Shown here: positions 15,661 to 23,045 of the stretch, in pieces | How the letters are laid out: each line of letters begins with the position of its first letter | Numbering within the stretch: the stretch's first letter is position 1 | Source: JAUVDZ01 sp964346325 | Lineage (GTDB): Bacteria; Patescibacteriota; Gracilibacteria; UBA1369; PNNO01 | Assembly: GCA_964346325.1 (NCBI GenBank) | Contig: CAYFUK010000011.1 | Coordinates: 1 to 26,976, forward strand | Reading direction: 5' to 3' | DNA length: 26,976 nt | Program-made: the position numbers and the translations under genes | The notes under the pieces: model-generated | Databases searched by the model: none | Told to the model about the DNA's origin: nothing | The model's input: the letters and a program-made list of their open reading frames with translations, nothing else

Positions 15661-15686
15661 ATTCTATCCCCGGGGATGGAATTTTT
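15661..15686 (+). terminator. Terminator-like hairpin 1, no upstream plus-strand gene
   Basis: ATTCTATCC (15661-15669) pairs with GGATGGAAT (15674-15682) around a CCGG loop, with one G-U pair, and is followed by T5 (15682-15686). The core ATCCCCGGGGAT is a perfect palindrome. No gene on the plus strand ends just before it: the last is at 14210. Confidence 0.5.
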
Positions 15687-15759
15687 GAGTTCGGATCAAG
15701 CTTGACTGTGAAATCTTCAAACTCCTTGCCATAGATTGATTTTTATTGTTCAATCGGCT

Positions 15760-15784
15760 TTCCCGGCCCGGGCCGGGAATTTTT
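15760..15784 (+). terminator. Terminator-like hairpin 2, 20-base perfect palindrome
   Basis: TTCCCGGCCCGGGCCGGGAA (15760-15779) is a perfect palindrome. As RNA it gives an 8-base GC-rich stem with a CCGG loop, followed by T5 (15780-15784). It shares the CCGG loop and the AATTTTTGA tail with hairpin 1 about 100 bases upstream, so the two look related. Confidence 0.6.
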
Positions 15785-15905
15785 GATATCTTGTATGTGT
15801 GTTTCCAATGCCGGTTTTGACATTTTGTGTACTTTTCCGAGCCAAAGCAGCCACCCGGAACACTTGCGACGCCTGCATACTTCACATCCGAAATTATCCG
15901 GCACC

Positions 15906-15931
15906 GATTTTGTCGGCCATCCCACAAAGTC
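15906..15931. repeat. Imperfect inverted repeat (hairpin 3)
   Basis: GATTTTGTCGG (15906-15916), loop CCAT, CCCACAAAGTC (15921-15931). Ten of eleven positions pair (one G-U), with one C-C mismatch. Because of the symmetry both strands read the similar peptide DFVG(H/W)PTKS, which shows that the short frames here reflect nucleotide symmetry and not genes. Confidence 0.55.
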
Positions 15932-16060
15932 ACACCATATTTTCAATTCCGCAAAAATCGTCAAGTCGTATCGACGTATACGCATACAAAATTATTTATT
16001 GATCTCATTAATCAATTGATATAAATTAAACTAAACTCAGTAATTAACTAAAATTTAACT

Positions 16061-17032
16061 ATGCTTTCAAAACAAGAAATCACTAAGCAACTCCCTAATT
16101 GTCTGGAAGGTGTGCATTTTTCAAACCTGGGCAAAGAATATATAGGTAAAGTGCGTGATAATTATACTCAGGGTGATAAAAGAATTATCATAATATCTGA
16201 TCGTTTGTCGGCTTTTGACAGAATAATCACAACTATTCCTTTTAAAGGTCAGGTTTTGAATCAAATGGCGACTTTTTGGTTTGATAAAACCAAAGATATT
16301 GTGGGAAATCATATGATTGAAGTTCCCGACCCTAATGCAATTGTGGTCAATCAGTGTGAGGCCATGCCGGTTGAAATGGTTGTTAGAGGTTATATTACGG
16401 GTGTTACTACAACTTCAGCATGGTATAACTATCATGAAAAAGGGGTCCGAAATTTTTGTGGAAATGTGTTGCCCGAAGGTCTTCAAAAAAATCAAAAATT
16501 CGACAAACCGATTTTAACTCCTTCAACAAAAGCGGATCATGGAGACCACGATGTGTCGGCTTCCCGTGAAGAAATTCTTGCTGAAGGCAAAATTTCACCA
16601 GAGGATTTTGATTATATGGCGGATGTTTCCATGAAATTATTTGAAAGAGGCGTTGAAATAGCAAAAAAGCAGGGGATTATTTTGGTTGATACAAAATATG
16701 AATTCGGAAAAACTCCTGATGGCGAGATTATTTTGATTGATGAGATACATACACCGGATTCATCACGTTTTTGGTTTAAAGATAAATACAGAGAGCGATT
16801 TGAAAAAGGTGTGGAACAAAAGAAAATTGATAAAGAATATGTTCGTGAATGGCTGGCTGATCAAGGATTTATGGGAGAAGGCGATGTTCCTGAAATCCCT
16901 GATGAAGTAAGAGTTGAAGCCGCCCGCAGATATATTGAAGCTTACGAACTTATTACCGGACAGACATTTGATGCCGATGTTGGAGCTGTTCTGCCAAGAT
17001 TGGAACAAAATTTACAAAAATACATAATTTAA
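16061..17032 (+). CDS. purC: SAICAR synthetase (phosphoribosylaminoimidazole-succinocarboxamide synthase)
   Basis: Joins CAIR and aspartate with ATP to give SAICAR. 323 residues, the longer form of the family (short bacterial forms are about 240, yeast Ade1 about 306). Motifs: KVRDNYTQGDKRIIIISDRL with ISDRLSAFDR near residues 45-54, EMVVRGYITGV near 105, TPSTKADHGDHD near 152, LVDTKYEFGK near 207 and DEIHTPDSSRFW near 227. It is first gene of purC-purE-purB, with 18- and 4-base gaps. No Shine-Dalgarno site precedes the ATG. Confidence 0.97.
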   Translation: MLSKQEITKQLPNCLEGVHFSNLGKEYIGKVRDNYTQGDKRIIIISDRLSAFDRIITTIPFKGQVLNQMATFWFDKTKDIVGNHMIEVPDPNAIVVNQCEAMPVEMVVRGYITGVTTTSAWYNYHEKGVRNFCGNVLPEGLQKNQKFDKPILTPSTKADHGDHDVSASREEILAEGKISPEDFDYMADVSMKLFERGVEIAKKQGIILVDTKYEFGKTPDGEIILIDEIHTPDSSRFWFKDKYRERFEKGVEQKKIDKEYVREWLADQGFMGEGDVPEIPDEVRVEAARRYIEAYELITGQTFDADVGAVLPRLEQNLQKYII

Positions 17033-17050
17033 TCATTAACCTTTGATCAT

Positions 17051-17500
17051 ATGTTAGTTCAATTTATTTTAGGTTCTGAATCGGATAAAGCCCATGCTGA
17101 AAAAATTACAAAAATTTTAGATGAATGGAATGTGAAAAATGACGTTAAAGTAGCATCAGCTCATAAAGTTCCGGAAAAAGTTCTGGAAATCGTAACCGAG
17201 TTAAATAGCGGTGATGAAACGATGTGTTATATTACAATAGCGGGCCGTTCAAACGGTTTATCAGGAGTTACAGCTGCAAATACGGTTCATCCGGTTATCG
17301 CATGTCCGCCGTTTAAAGATAAAGACGACATGAATACAAATGTTAATTCTTCATTGATGATGCCGTCGGATACACCTGTGTTAACTGTGGTTGATCCGCA
17401 AAATGCTGCAATGGCGGCAATAAGAATACTTGCAAACTCTGATAAACAGCTTATGGAAAAAGTTAAAGATCATATTAAAACAATAAAATCTAAATTTTAA
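17051..17500 (+). CDS. purE: Phosphoribosylaminoimidazole carboxylase, class II PurE
   Basis: 149 residues. FILGSESDKAHAEKI and VASAHKVPEKV mark the PurE fold. The signature AGRSNGLSGVTAANTVHPVI followed by ACPP is close to the vertebrate PAICS carboxylase (AGRSNGLGPV, NTAYPVISCPP). It differs from class I PurE (AGGAAHLPGM, LPVIGVPV). Class II enzymes carboxylate AIR directly with CO2 and do not need PurK, and no purK lies here. It sits between purC and purB, matching the order of action. In vertebrates the same PurC and PurE activities are fused in one protein; here they are adjacent separate genes. The class assignment comes from these motifs only. Confidence 0.9.
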   Translation: MLVQFILGSESDKAHAEKITKILDEWNVKNDVKVASAHKVPEKVLEIVTELNSGDETMCYITIAGRSNGLSGVTAANTVHPVIACPPFKDKDDMNTNVNSSLMMPSDTPVLTVVDPQNAAMAAIRILANSDKQLMEKVKDHIKTIKSKF

Positions 17501-17504
17501 AATT

Positions 17505-18869
17505 ATGTTGGATCCATTATTTTCATTATCGCCGGTAGACGGACGATATTCCGATAAAACAGATGAGCTTCGCGGACATTTCAGCGAAGCCGGCCTTCAA
17601 CGATATAGAATTGTTGTTGAAGTTGAGTGGTTTATATATATTTGCAACAAACTTAAGCTTAAAGGTACAAAAGAATTAACCGAAGGCCGGATTGAAGATT
17701 TAAGGCAACTTTATCTGGATTTTGATCTTGTTGCTGCGCAGCGAATCAAAGAAATCGAAAAAACGACAAATCATGATGTTAAAGCGGTTGAATATTATAT
17801 AAAAGAAACAATGAAAGGTAGCGGACTTGAAAAGTATTTTGAATTTATCCATTTTGGCTGCACCTCGGAAGATATTAACAACACAGCCTATGCTTTAATG
17901 CTAAGCCGATCCATTGATGATGAAATGGTTCCGCTTATTACGGGAGTTATTGCAAAATTAACTTGGCATGCTGAAAAATATAAATCTGATGCAATGCTGT
18001 CACGTACACATGGTCAGCCAGCCAGCCCTACAACTATGGGCAAAGAATTTATAAATGTTGTTGATCGCCTAAATAAGCAACTTGGTTCTTTGATGATGGT
18101 AAGGATAAGAGCAAAATTTAATGGAGCGGTTGGGAATTACAATGCTCACAGCGTTGCTTACCCTAAAGTTAATTGGCCTAAGGCCGCCAAAGAATTCATT
18201 GAATCGCTCGGACTTGAATTTGCAGCTTATTCAACACAAATTGAATGTCATGATTATATGGCTGAAATTTTTGACGCAATGAAAAGAATTAATACGATTT
18301 TAATAGATTTTAACAGAGATATATGGACTTATATTTCACTCGGATATTTTAAGCAGAAAACAAAGAAAGGTGAGATTGGCTCTTCTGCAATGCCTCACAA
18401 AGTTAATCCTATTGATTTTGAAAATTCCGAGGGAAATCTGGGAATGGCAAATGCAATGTTTGAACATTTCTCAGCAAAGCTTCCGATTGCACGAATGCAA
18501 AGAGATTTAACCGATTCAACTGTACAAAGAAATATAGGTGTTGCTTTTGGATATAGTATGCTTGCATACAGAAGCACGATAAAAGGATTGAGTAAACTTC
18601 AGCTTAACAAAAAAGCATTGAAAGAAGATTTAAAAAATGCGTGGGAAGTTTTGGCGGAACCCATTCAAACAGTTATGCGAAGATATAAACTCGAGAATCC
18701 CTATGAAAAGCTTAAAGAACTCACCCGGGGCAAAGCGATCGGTAAAAGTGAAATAACAAAGTTCTTAAATGACTCAGGATTGCCAAAACGCGAAATCGAA
18801 AGATTGAAAAAACTTACTCCTGAAAAATATATAGGTTTATCTGAAAAGTTAATTGATGATTTTAAGTGA
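17505..18869 (+). CDS. purB: Adenylosuccinate lyase
   Basis: Cleaves SAICAR to AICAR and adenylosuccinate to AMP, so it serves both the purC-side and the purA-side steps in this window. 454 residues (E. coli 456), with the E. coli-type opening LSPVDGRY. Motifs: FGCTSEDINNTAYALML near residues 117-133, RTHGQPASPTTMGKE near 166-180, and the fumarase/lyase signature SSAMPHKVNPIDFEN with the catalytic Ser loop near 294-308. The stop is TGA at 18867-18869. Reading through as Gly would add a tail unlike the family, so TGA is a stop here. Confidence 0.98.
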   Translation: MLDPLFSLSPVDGRYSDKTDELRGHFSEAGLQRYRIVVEVEWFIYICNKLKLKGTKELTEGRIEDLRQLYLDFDLVAAQRIKEIEKTTNHDVKAVEYYIKETMKGSGLEKYFEFIHFGCTSEDINNTAYALMLSRSIDDEMVPLITGVIAKLTWHAEKYKSDAMLSRTHGQPASPTTMGKEFINVVDRLNKQLGSLMMVRIRAKFNGAVGNYNAHSVAYPKVNWPKAAKEFIESLGLEFAAYSTQIECHDYMAEIFDAMKRINTILIDFNRDIWTYISLGYFKQKTKKGEIGSSAMPHKVNPIDFENSEGNLGMANAMFEHFSAKLPIARMQRDLTDSTVQRNIGVAFGYSMLAYRSTIKGLSKLQLNKKALKEDLKNAWEVLAEPIQTVMRRYKLENPYEKLKELTRGKAIGKSEITKFLNDSGLPKREIERLKKLTPEKYIGLSEKLIDDFK

Positions 18870-18950
18870 ACCTGGAGCCGGTAAGTTGTTTGGTTAAAGA
18901 GGAAGATGATATTTGCAGGTACCGGATTTTATAGTGCCCAACAAATTTTC

Positions 18951-18978
18951 TTGCATTTTTAGCAAAACATGTTAAATT
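18951..18978 (+). promoter_or_regulatory. Candidate promoter of the ileS leader
   Basis: TTGCAT (18951-18956), 16 bases, TAAATT (18973-18978). It would start transcription near 18985, at the small hairpin CCGTAC/GTACGG (18983-19000). Upstream, between the purB stop and this promoter, CCGGTA (18878-18883) pairs with TACCGG (18920-18925) followed by ATTTTAT, a weak possible end signal for the pur operon. Confidence 0.4.
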
Positions 18979-18982
18979 TTAA

Positions 18983-19214
18983 CCGTACATACAAGTACGG
19001 CAAATGCGTAAGTTATATAAAAGAGCAATCACTCTTTAAGTGCCATTGGGCCGCGCAGGGAAAAGAACCGTTTATAGTAGCTATATAAGCCAAGTAAAGT
19101 TCCCCGGAGAGAAAACTCTCGTCAACAAATCAAATCAAGTGCCTTTATAAGGAATCAAGGTGGTACCGCGGACCCGATCGGGTTTCGTCCTTGAAACCAT
19201 AAAAGGCTTTTTTT
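18983..19214 (+). promoter_or_regulatory. T-box leader (tRNA-sensing riboswitch) of ileS
   Basis: The T-box motif AAGGTGGTACCGCGG lies at 19157-19171; its UGGU is complementary to the ACCA end of uncharged tRNA. It is followed by a transcription terminator. GCCTTT (19141-19146), GG and TCAAGG (19155-19160) pair with CCTTGA (19189-19194), CC and AAAGGC (19202-19207), and T7 (19208-19214) follows. The T-box lies inside the 5' arm, so antiterminator and terminator are mutually exclusive. Upstream a stem III-like hairpin GAGAG/CTCTC (19107-19120) and a closing helix TTATATA/TATATAA (19013-19019 with 19082-19088) are visible. Known mechanism: uncharged tRNA-Ile stabilises the antiterminator and turns ileS on. 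I could not place the specifier codon with confidence. The 5' boundary is approximate. Confidence 0.85.
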
Positions 19215-19234
19215 ATAACTTTAATTTAATTGAT

Positions 19235-22200
19235 ATGAATTCAAACAATAAAGCATTCAATGAAGTAGATTCAAAACAATCATTTCCGGAAATTGAGCAT
19301 AATCTTATTAAATTCTGGGAAGAAGAGAATATCTTTGAAGAATCCGTTGCAAGAAGAAAAAAAGAAAAGAAATACGTGTTTTTTGACGGTCCGCCTTTTG
19401 CAAACGGTCTTCCGCATTATGGTCATATACTTGCAAATGCTTTAAAAGATGCGGTAACAAGATATTGGACAATGAAAGGTTATTATGTGCCAAGAACTAA
19501 CGGATGGGATTGTCACGGACTTCCGGTTGAGTATGAAATCGAAAAAGAACTGGATATATCGGGAAAAAAAGATATCGAAAAATTCGGAATTGAAAATTTT
19601 AATGAAAAATGTCGCGAAAGTGTTTTTAAATATACCGATGAGTGGGAGAAAATGTTGATACGAATTGGAAGATGGCTTAATCACGAAGAAACATATGCGA
19701 CTTTGCAGAACGATTACATGGAATCGATATGGTGGGTCTTTAAACAGATTTGGGATAAAGACATGGTCTACCGGGGGCATAAATCAATGCATATCTGTCC
19801 GCGATGTGAAACACCGCTATCGAACTTTGAAGTTACGCAGGGCTATAAAGATGTAACCGATCTTTCCATAACCTCCAAATTTGAACTGAAAGATGAACCG
19901 GGAACTTATATCCTCGCATGGACAACAACTCCATGGACACTCCCGGGGAACGTGGCACTTGCTTTGGGCGAGGATATTAAATATGTAAGAGTGAAAGCGG
20001 AAAATGGAGATACTTATATTTTGGCTGAGGATCTTTTGGAAAAAGTGATGGGTGATTCGAATTATGAAGTTCAGGGAAATATTGATCCAAAAGAATTGGA
20101 AGGAAAGGAATACAAACCTTTGTTTCCTTTTTATGAGGGCAAACTTGAGAATAAAGCTTATGTCATTATTTTAGCTGATTTTGTTAGTACCGAAGAAGGT
20201 ACGGGAGTTGTTCATATAGCACCGGCGTTTGGTGAAGATGACCTTGAAGTCGGTCAAAAACACGGACTTGAAGTTTTACAGCACGTTAAAAGTGACGGAA
20301 CATTTGCGGATGAAGTTAAACCATGGGCCGGAAAATTCGTTAAAAAAATGGATCAAAACATTACAGATTGGCTGGATGAAAAAGGTCTTTTATTCCATAA
20401 AGAAAACTATCGTCACTCGTATCCGCATTGCTGGCGATGTGACACCCCGCTTTTAAATTACTCAACAAAGGCCTGGTTTATTAAAGTAACGGATATAAAA
20501 GATCGATTACTTGCCAATAATCAAAAAATTCACTGGCAACCGGAACATATAAAAGACGGAAGGTTCGGTAAATGGCTCGAAGGGGCACGCGACTGGAATA
20601 TTTCACGTAACAGATTCTGGGGTTGTCCGATTCCGATATGGGGATGTGAAAAATGCGAACATCATAAAGCTATCGGAAGCATAAACGAACTGAAAGAGAA
20701 TTCAAAGGATGGCAAAATGCCGCAGAAGCACGGTGATCTTGATCTCCATATTCCATACATAAATGAAATTGAGTTTAAATGTCCCGAATGCGAAGGAACA
20801 ATGAAGAGGATTCCGGAAGTTTTGGATTGCTGGTTTGAATCAGGATCAATGCCTTATGCACAGCTTCATTATCCTTTTGAAAATAAGGAAATGTTTGAGA
20901 ATAATTTTCCCGCACAGTTTATTGCGGAAGGCTTGGATCAAACAAGAGGATGGTTTTATACCCTGCATGTATTATCAACGATTTTGTTTGATAAGCCCGC
21001 GTTTGAAAATGTTATAGTTAATGGAATTTTGCTCGCTGCAGACGGTGAAAAGCTGTCAAAGCGTAAAAAGAATTATCCCGACCCTAACATGCTTTTTGAT
21101 ACAAGGGGAGTTGATGCCGTTAGATTCTTTTTATATTCTTCAACCGCTCCTTTGGCGGAAGATGTAAGATTCAGTGAACAGCACGTAGATGAATTGATTA
21201 AAAAGTTTTTATTAACTTTATGGAATACATACAGCTTTTTTGTTACTTATGCGAATATTGATAACTGGCAGCCTGAATTTAAAAAAGATTTCAAACCGAA
21301 GCATAAACTTGATCAGTGGATTTTGTCTGAATTGAATCAGTTGATTGAAGAAAGCACCAATCAATTGGATGATTATAATTTAACAAAAGGTACAAGGCCT
21401 ATGATTGATTTTGTTGATAATCTTTCCAATTGGTATATAAGGCGAAGCCGAAGGCGCTTTTGGAAATCGGAAAGCGATAAAGATAAAAATGAGGCTTATC
21501 AGACTTTGTATATGGTGCTTGTTCAATTCAGTAAATTGATTGCACCGTTTATGCCATTTGTTTCGGATGAAATTTACAGAAATCTTACCAAACATGATCA
21601 CGAAGATGAAAATTCAGTACATTTATGTAACTGGCCCGATGCCAATAAAGATATGATCCGGCAGGATCTTAACGATGAAATGGCGGTTGTAAGAAGAATT
21701 GTTAATTTGGGGCATGCTGTCAGATCAAAAGCTCAGATTAAGGTAAGACAGCCATTGGCGAAAGTCCAGGTTGGTTTGCCTGAAAGTTTAAATAAAGACA
21801 TAGTTTTGGCTCAAAAAGAAGTGATTTGTGAAGAACTTAATGTTAAAGATCTTGAAATTTTAACTGAGGTAGGGGAAGTTGTTAATAAAGTTGTTAAACC
21901 CGATGCAAAAAAACTTGGCCCAAAATACGGAAAAGACGTACAAAAGATAATTCAGTCCGTTAAGGCCGGGGATTTTGAAGAATTAAAAAACGGAAATATT
22001 AAAGTCGGCGATTTTGAACTTGAACCTGATGAAGTTGAAATAGGTTTTAAAGGTGCCGAAGGTTACGATGTGCAGGGAGAAGCTGGATTTGTTGTCGTTC
22101 TTGATACGGATATTACGGAAGATTTGCGCAATGAAGGTCATGCGCGTGAGATAGTAAGGTTTGTTCAGGAACTACGAAAACAAGCGGATTATGAAGTTTA

Positions 22201-22390
22201 TGAGCGTATTTATTTACAGGTTAAAGCCGAAGATGAAATAGCAAACGCCGTTACTTCGTTTGCCGACTATATTAAACGCGAAACCTTAGCCATAGAATTA
22301 CAGCAGGGAGGTGAATTTATTTGGGATAGAGAGGATGAAGTTGAGATAGACGGGAATAAAGTCGTGATTGGGGTTAGGAGAGAAGAATAG
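19235..22390 (+). CDS. ileS: Isoleucyl-tRNA synthetase, type 2 (eukaryote-like)
   Basis: Class I synthetase charging tRNA-Ile, 1051 residues. The HIGH motif is GLPHYGHILANALKD near residue 58 and the KMSKS motif is KLSKRKKNYPDP near 606. The editing domain includes AWTTTPWTLPGN near 229. Zinc-type pairs are CPRC, CEKC and CPEC. Length, the HYGH form and the KLSKRKKNYPDP form fit type 2 IleRS, which is shared with eukaryotes and mupirocin-resistant bacteria. Type 1 is usually about 930 residues. The start is the ATG at 19235, just after the T-box terminator; the in-frame GTG at 19160 lies inside the T-box motif and cannot be the start. Regulated by the T-box leader directly upstream. Confidence 0.97.
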   Translation: MNSNNKAFNEVDSKQSFPEIEHNLIKFWEEENIFEESVARRKKEKKYVFFDGPPFANGLPHYGHILANALKDAVTRYWTMKGYYVPRTNGWDCHGLPVEYEIEKELDISGKKDIEKFGIENFNEKCRESVFKYTDEWEKMLIRIGRWLNHEETYATLQNDYMESIWWVFKQIWDKDMVYRGHKSMHICPRCETPLSNFEVTQGYKDVTDLSITSKFELKDEPGTYILAWTTTPWTLPGNVALALGEDIKYVRVKAENGDTYILAEDLLEKVMGDSNYEVQGNIDPKELEGKEYKPLFPFYEGKLENKAYVIILADFVSTEEGTGVVHIAPAFGEDDLEVGQKHGLEVLQHVKSDGTFADEVKPWAGKFVKKMDQNITDWLDEKGLLFHKENYRHSYPHCWRCDTPLLNYSTKAWFIKVTDIKDRLLANNQKIHWQPEHIKDGRFGKWLEGARDWNISRNRFWGCPIPIWGCEKCEHHKAIGSINELKENSKDGKMPQKHGDLDLHIPYINEIEFKCPECEGTMKRIPEVLDCWFESGSMPYAQLHYPFENKEMFENNFPAQFIAEGLDQTRGWFYTLHVLSTILFDKPAFENVIVNGILLAADGEKLSKRKKNYPDPNMLFDTRGVDAVRFFLYSSTAPLAEDVRFSEQHVDELIKKFLLTLWNTYSFFVTYANIDNWQPEFKKDFKPKHKLDQWILSELNQLIEESTNQLDDYNLTKGTRPMIDFVDNLSNWYIRRSRRRFWKSESDKDKNEAYQTLYMVLVQFSKLIAPFMPFVSDEIYRNLTKHDHEDENSVHLCNWPDANKDMIRQDLNDEMAVVRRIVNLGHAVRSKAQIKVRQPLAKVQVGLPESLNKDIVLAQKEVICEELNVKDLEILTEVGEVVNKVVKPDAKKLGPKYGKDVQKIIQSVKAGDFEELKNGNIKVGDFELEPDEVEIGFKGAEGYDVQGEAGFVVVLDTDITEDLRNEGHAREIVRFVQELRKQADYEVYERIYLQVKAEDEIANAVTSFADYIKRETLAIELQQGGEFIWDREDEVEIDGNKVVIGVRREE

Positions 22391-22449
22391 TTTGCTTTGA
22401 ACCGTTTTTTTCCGTATACTTTTTTCGACCTATATTAATAAGATATGCC

Positions 22450-22818
22450 ATGTTAAAACGCGTACTGATCGGAATATTATTAAACGCTGTTACACTGTTT
22501 ATTATTGTTGAATTTTTGGAAGAAGTAAGCGGAAGCGGCGGTATTAAATTGTTTATAATCGGCGGCATAATTATAGGCCTTTTAAATACTTTTATAAAGC
22601 CATTAATGAAGATTTTGTCATTACCATTTGTTGTTATTACAGCGGGCCTTTTTCTTATTGTTATTAATTCCCTGATTCTTTATTTATCGGAATGGGTTAT
22701 AAACACAATGGAATTCAGAGACGTAAGGCTTTACTTCACAGGCGTGGGAGCTTATATTGTTGCGGGAATCTTACTTGGTATTGTAAACTGGGCAACCAAC
22801 TTATTATTTAAACGTTAA
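22450..22818 (+). CDS. YvlD / phage-holin-4-superfamily membrane protein
   Basis: 122 residues with four hydrophobic helices (about 4-24, 31-50, 58-82, 92-114). GGIIIGLLNTFIKPLMKILSLPFVVITAGL is cut here by position: GLLNTFIKPLMKILSLP lies near 43-59, and the C-terminal GILLGIVNW is typical of the family. The biochemical role of these proteins is not established. It is 5 bases upstream of secG, so it shares that transcript. A weak promoter candidate (TTTTCC at 22408-22413, 17 bases, TATATT at 22431-22436) would start only a few bases before the ATG. Confidence 0.85.
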   Translation: MLKRVLIGILLNAVTLFIIVEFLEEVSGSGGIKLFIIGGIIIGLLNTFIKPLMKILSLPFVVITAGLFLIVINSLILYLSEWVINTMEFRDVRLYFTGVGAYIVAGILLGIVNWATNLLFKR

Positions 22819-22823
22819 TTATT

Positions 22824-23039
22824 ATGCAGGAATTTATCCAAATATTTCAGATGATTGTATCGATACTCCTTATTCTGTCTATACTTTCACAACAAAGAAG
22901 CAGTGGACTTTCAGCCACTTTTGGCGGTGGAGGCGGTTTTCATGTAAGTAAAAGAGGCGCTGAAAAAGTATTGTTCAGGTTCACTATTATTCTTGCAATT
23001 TTGTTTGTATTCAGTTCGGTACTTTATTTATTCGTATAA
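22824..23039 (+). CDS. secG: Preprotein translocase subunit SecG
   Basis: 71 residues with two membrane helices (about 4-22 and 50-70) joined by the family's Gly-rich cytoplasmic loop: SQQRSSGLSATFGGGGGFHV, then SKRGAEKVLFRFT. SecG assists SecYEG-driven export. It lies between the YvlD-like gene (5-base gap) and the second solute-binding protein gene (6-base gap), in one apparent operon. Confidence 0.93.
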   Translation: MQEFIQIFQMIVSILLILSILSQQRSSGLSATFGGGGGFHVSKRGAEKVLFRFTIILAILFVFSSVLYLFV

Positions 23040-23045
23040 AATTAT

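Larger units (their letters stand above)
15600..16060. other. Non-coding purA-purC intergenic region with GC-rich hairpins
   Basis: This stretch is visibly richer in G and C than its neighbours and carries several short open frames (65-89 codons) on both strands, none with a recognisable protein or start context. It contains three separate strong hairpins (listed individually) and two copies of a palindromic motif, TCAAGTTTGACT (15643-15654) and TCAAGCTTGACT (15696-15707). Each copy is preceded by a GGA(A)TTTTT run. The last 70 bases are AT-rich and must hold the purC promoter; TATAAA at about 16020 preceded by ATTGAT/TTGATC is a weak candidate. It may be a dispersed intergenic repeat, a small RNA locus or a decayed element. 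Confidence 0.5.

Noticed and set aside
15664..16024. Overlapping short frames (65-89 codons) on both strands between purA and purC
   Set aside because: No start context, Cys/Arg/Ser-rich and unlike neighbouring genes. The DFVG(H/W)PTKS peptides on both strands come from an inverted repeat, so the signal is nucleotide structure, not coding.
18867..18869. TGA reassigned to glycine, as in some CPR groups
   Set aside because: purB and the 11134 gene both end sensibly at TGA, and no coding region needs an in-frame TGA.
19160..19234. GTG start extending IleRS by 25 residues
   Set aside because: The GTG lies within the T-box motif and the extension runs through the terminator stem and T run. The ATG at 19235 gives a normal N-terminus.
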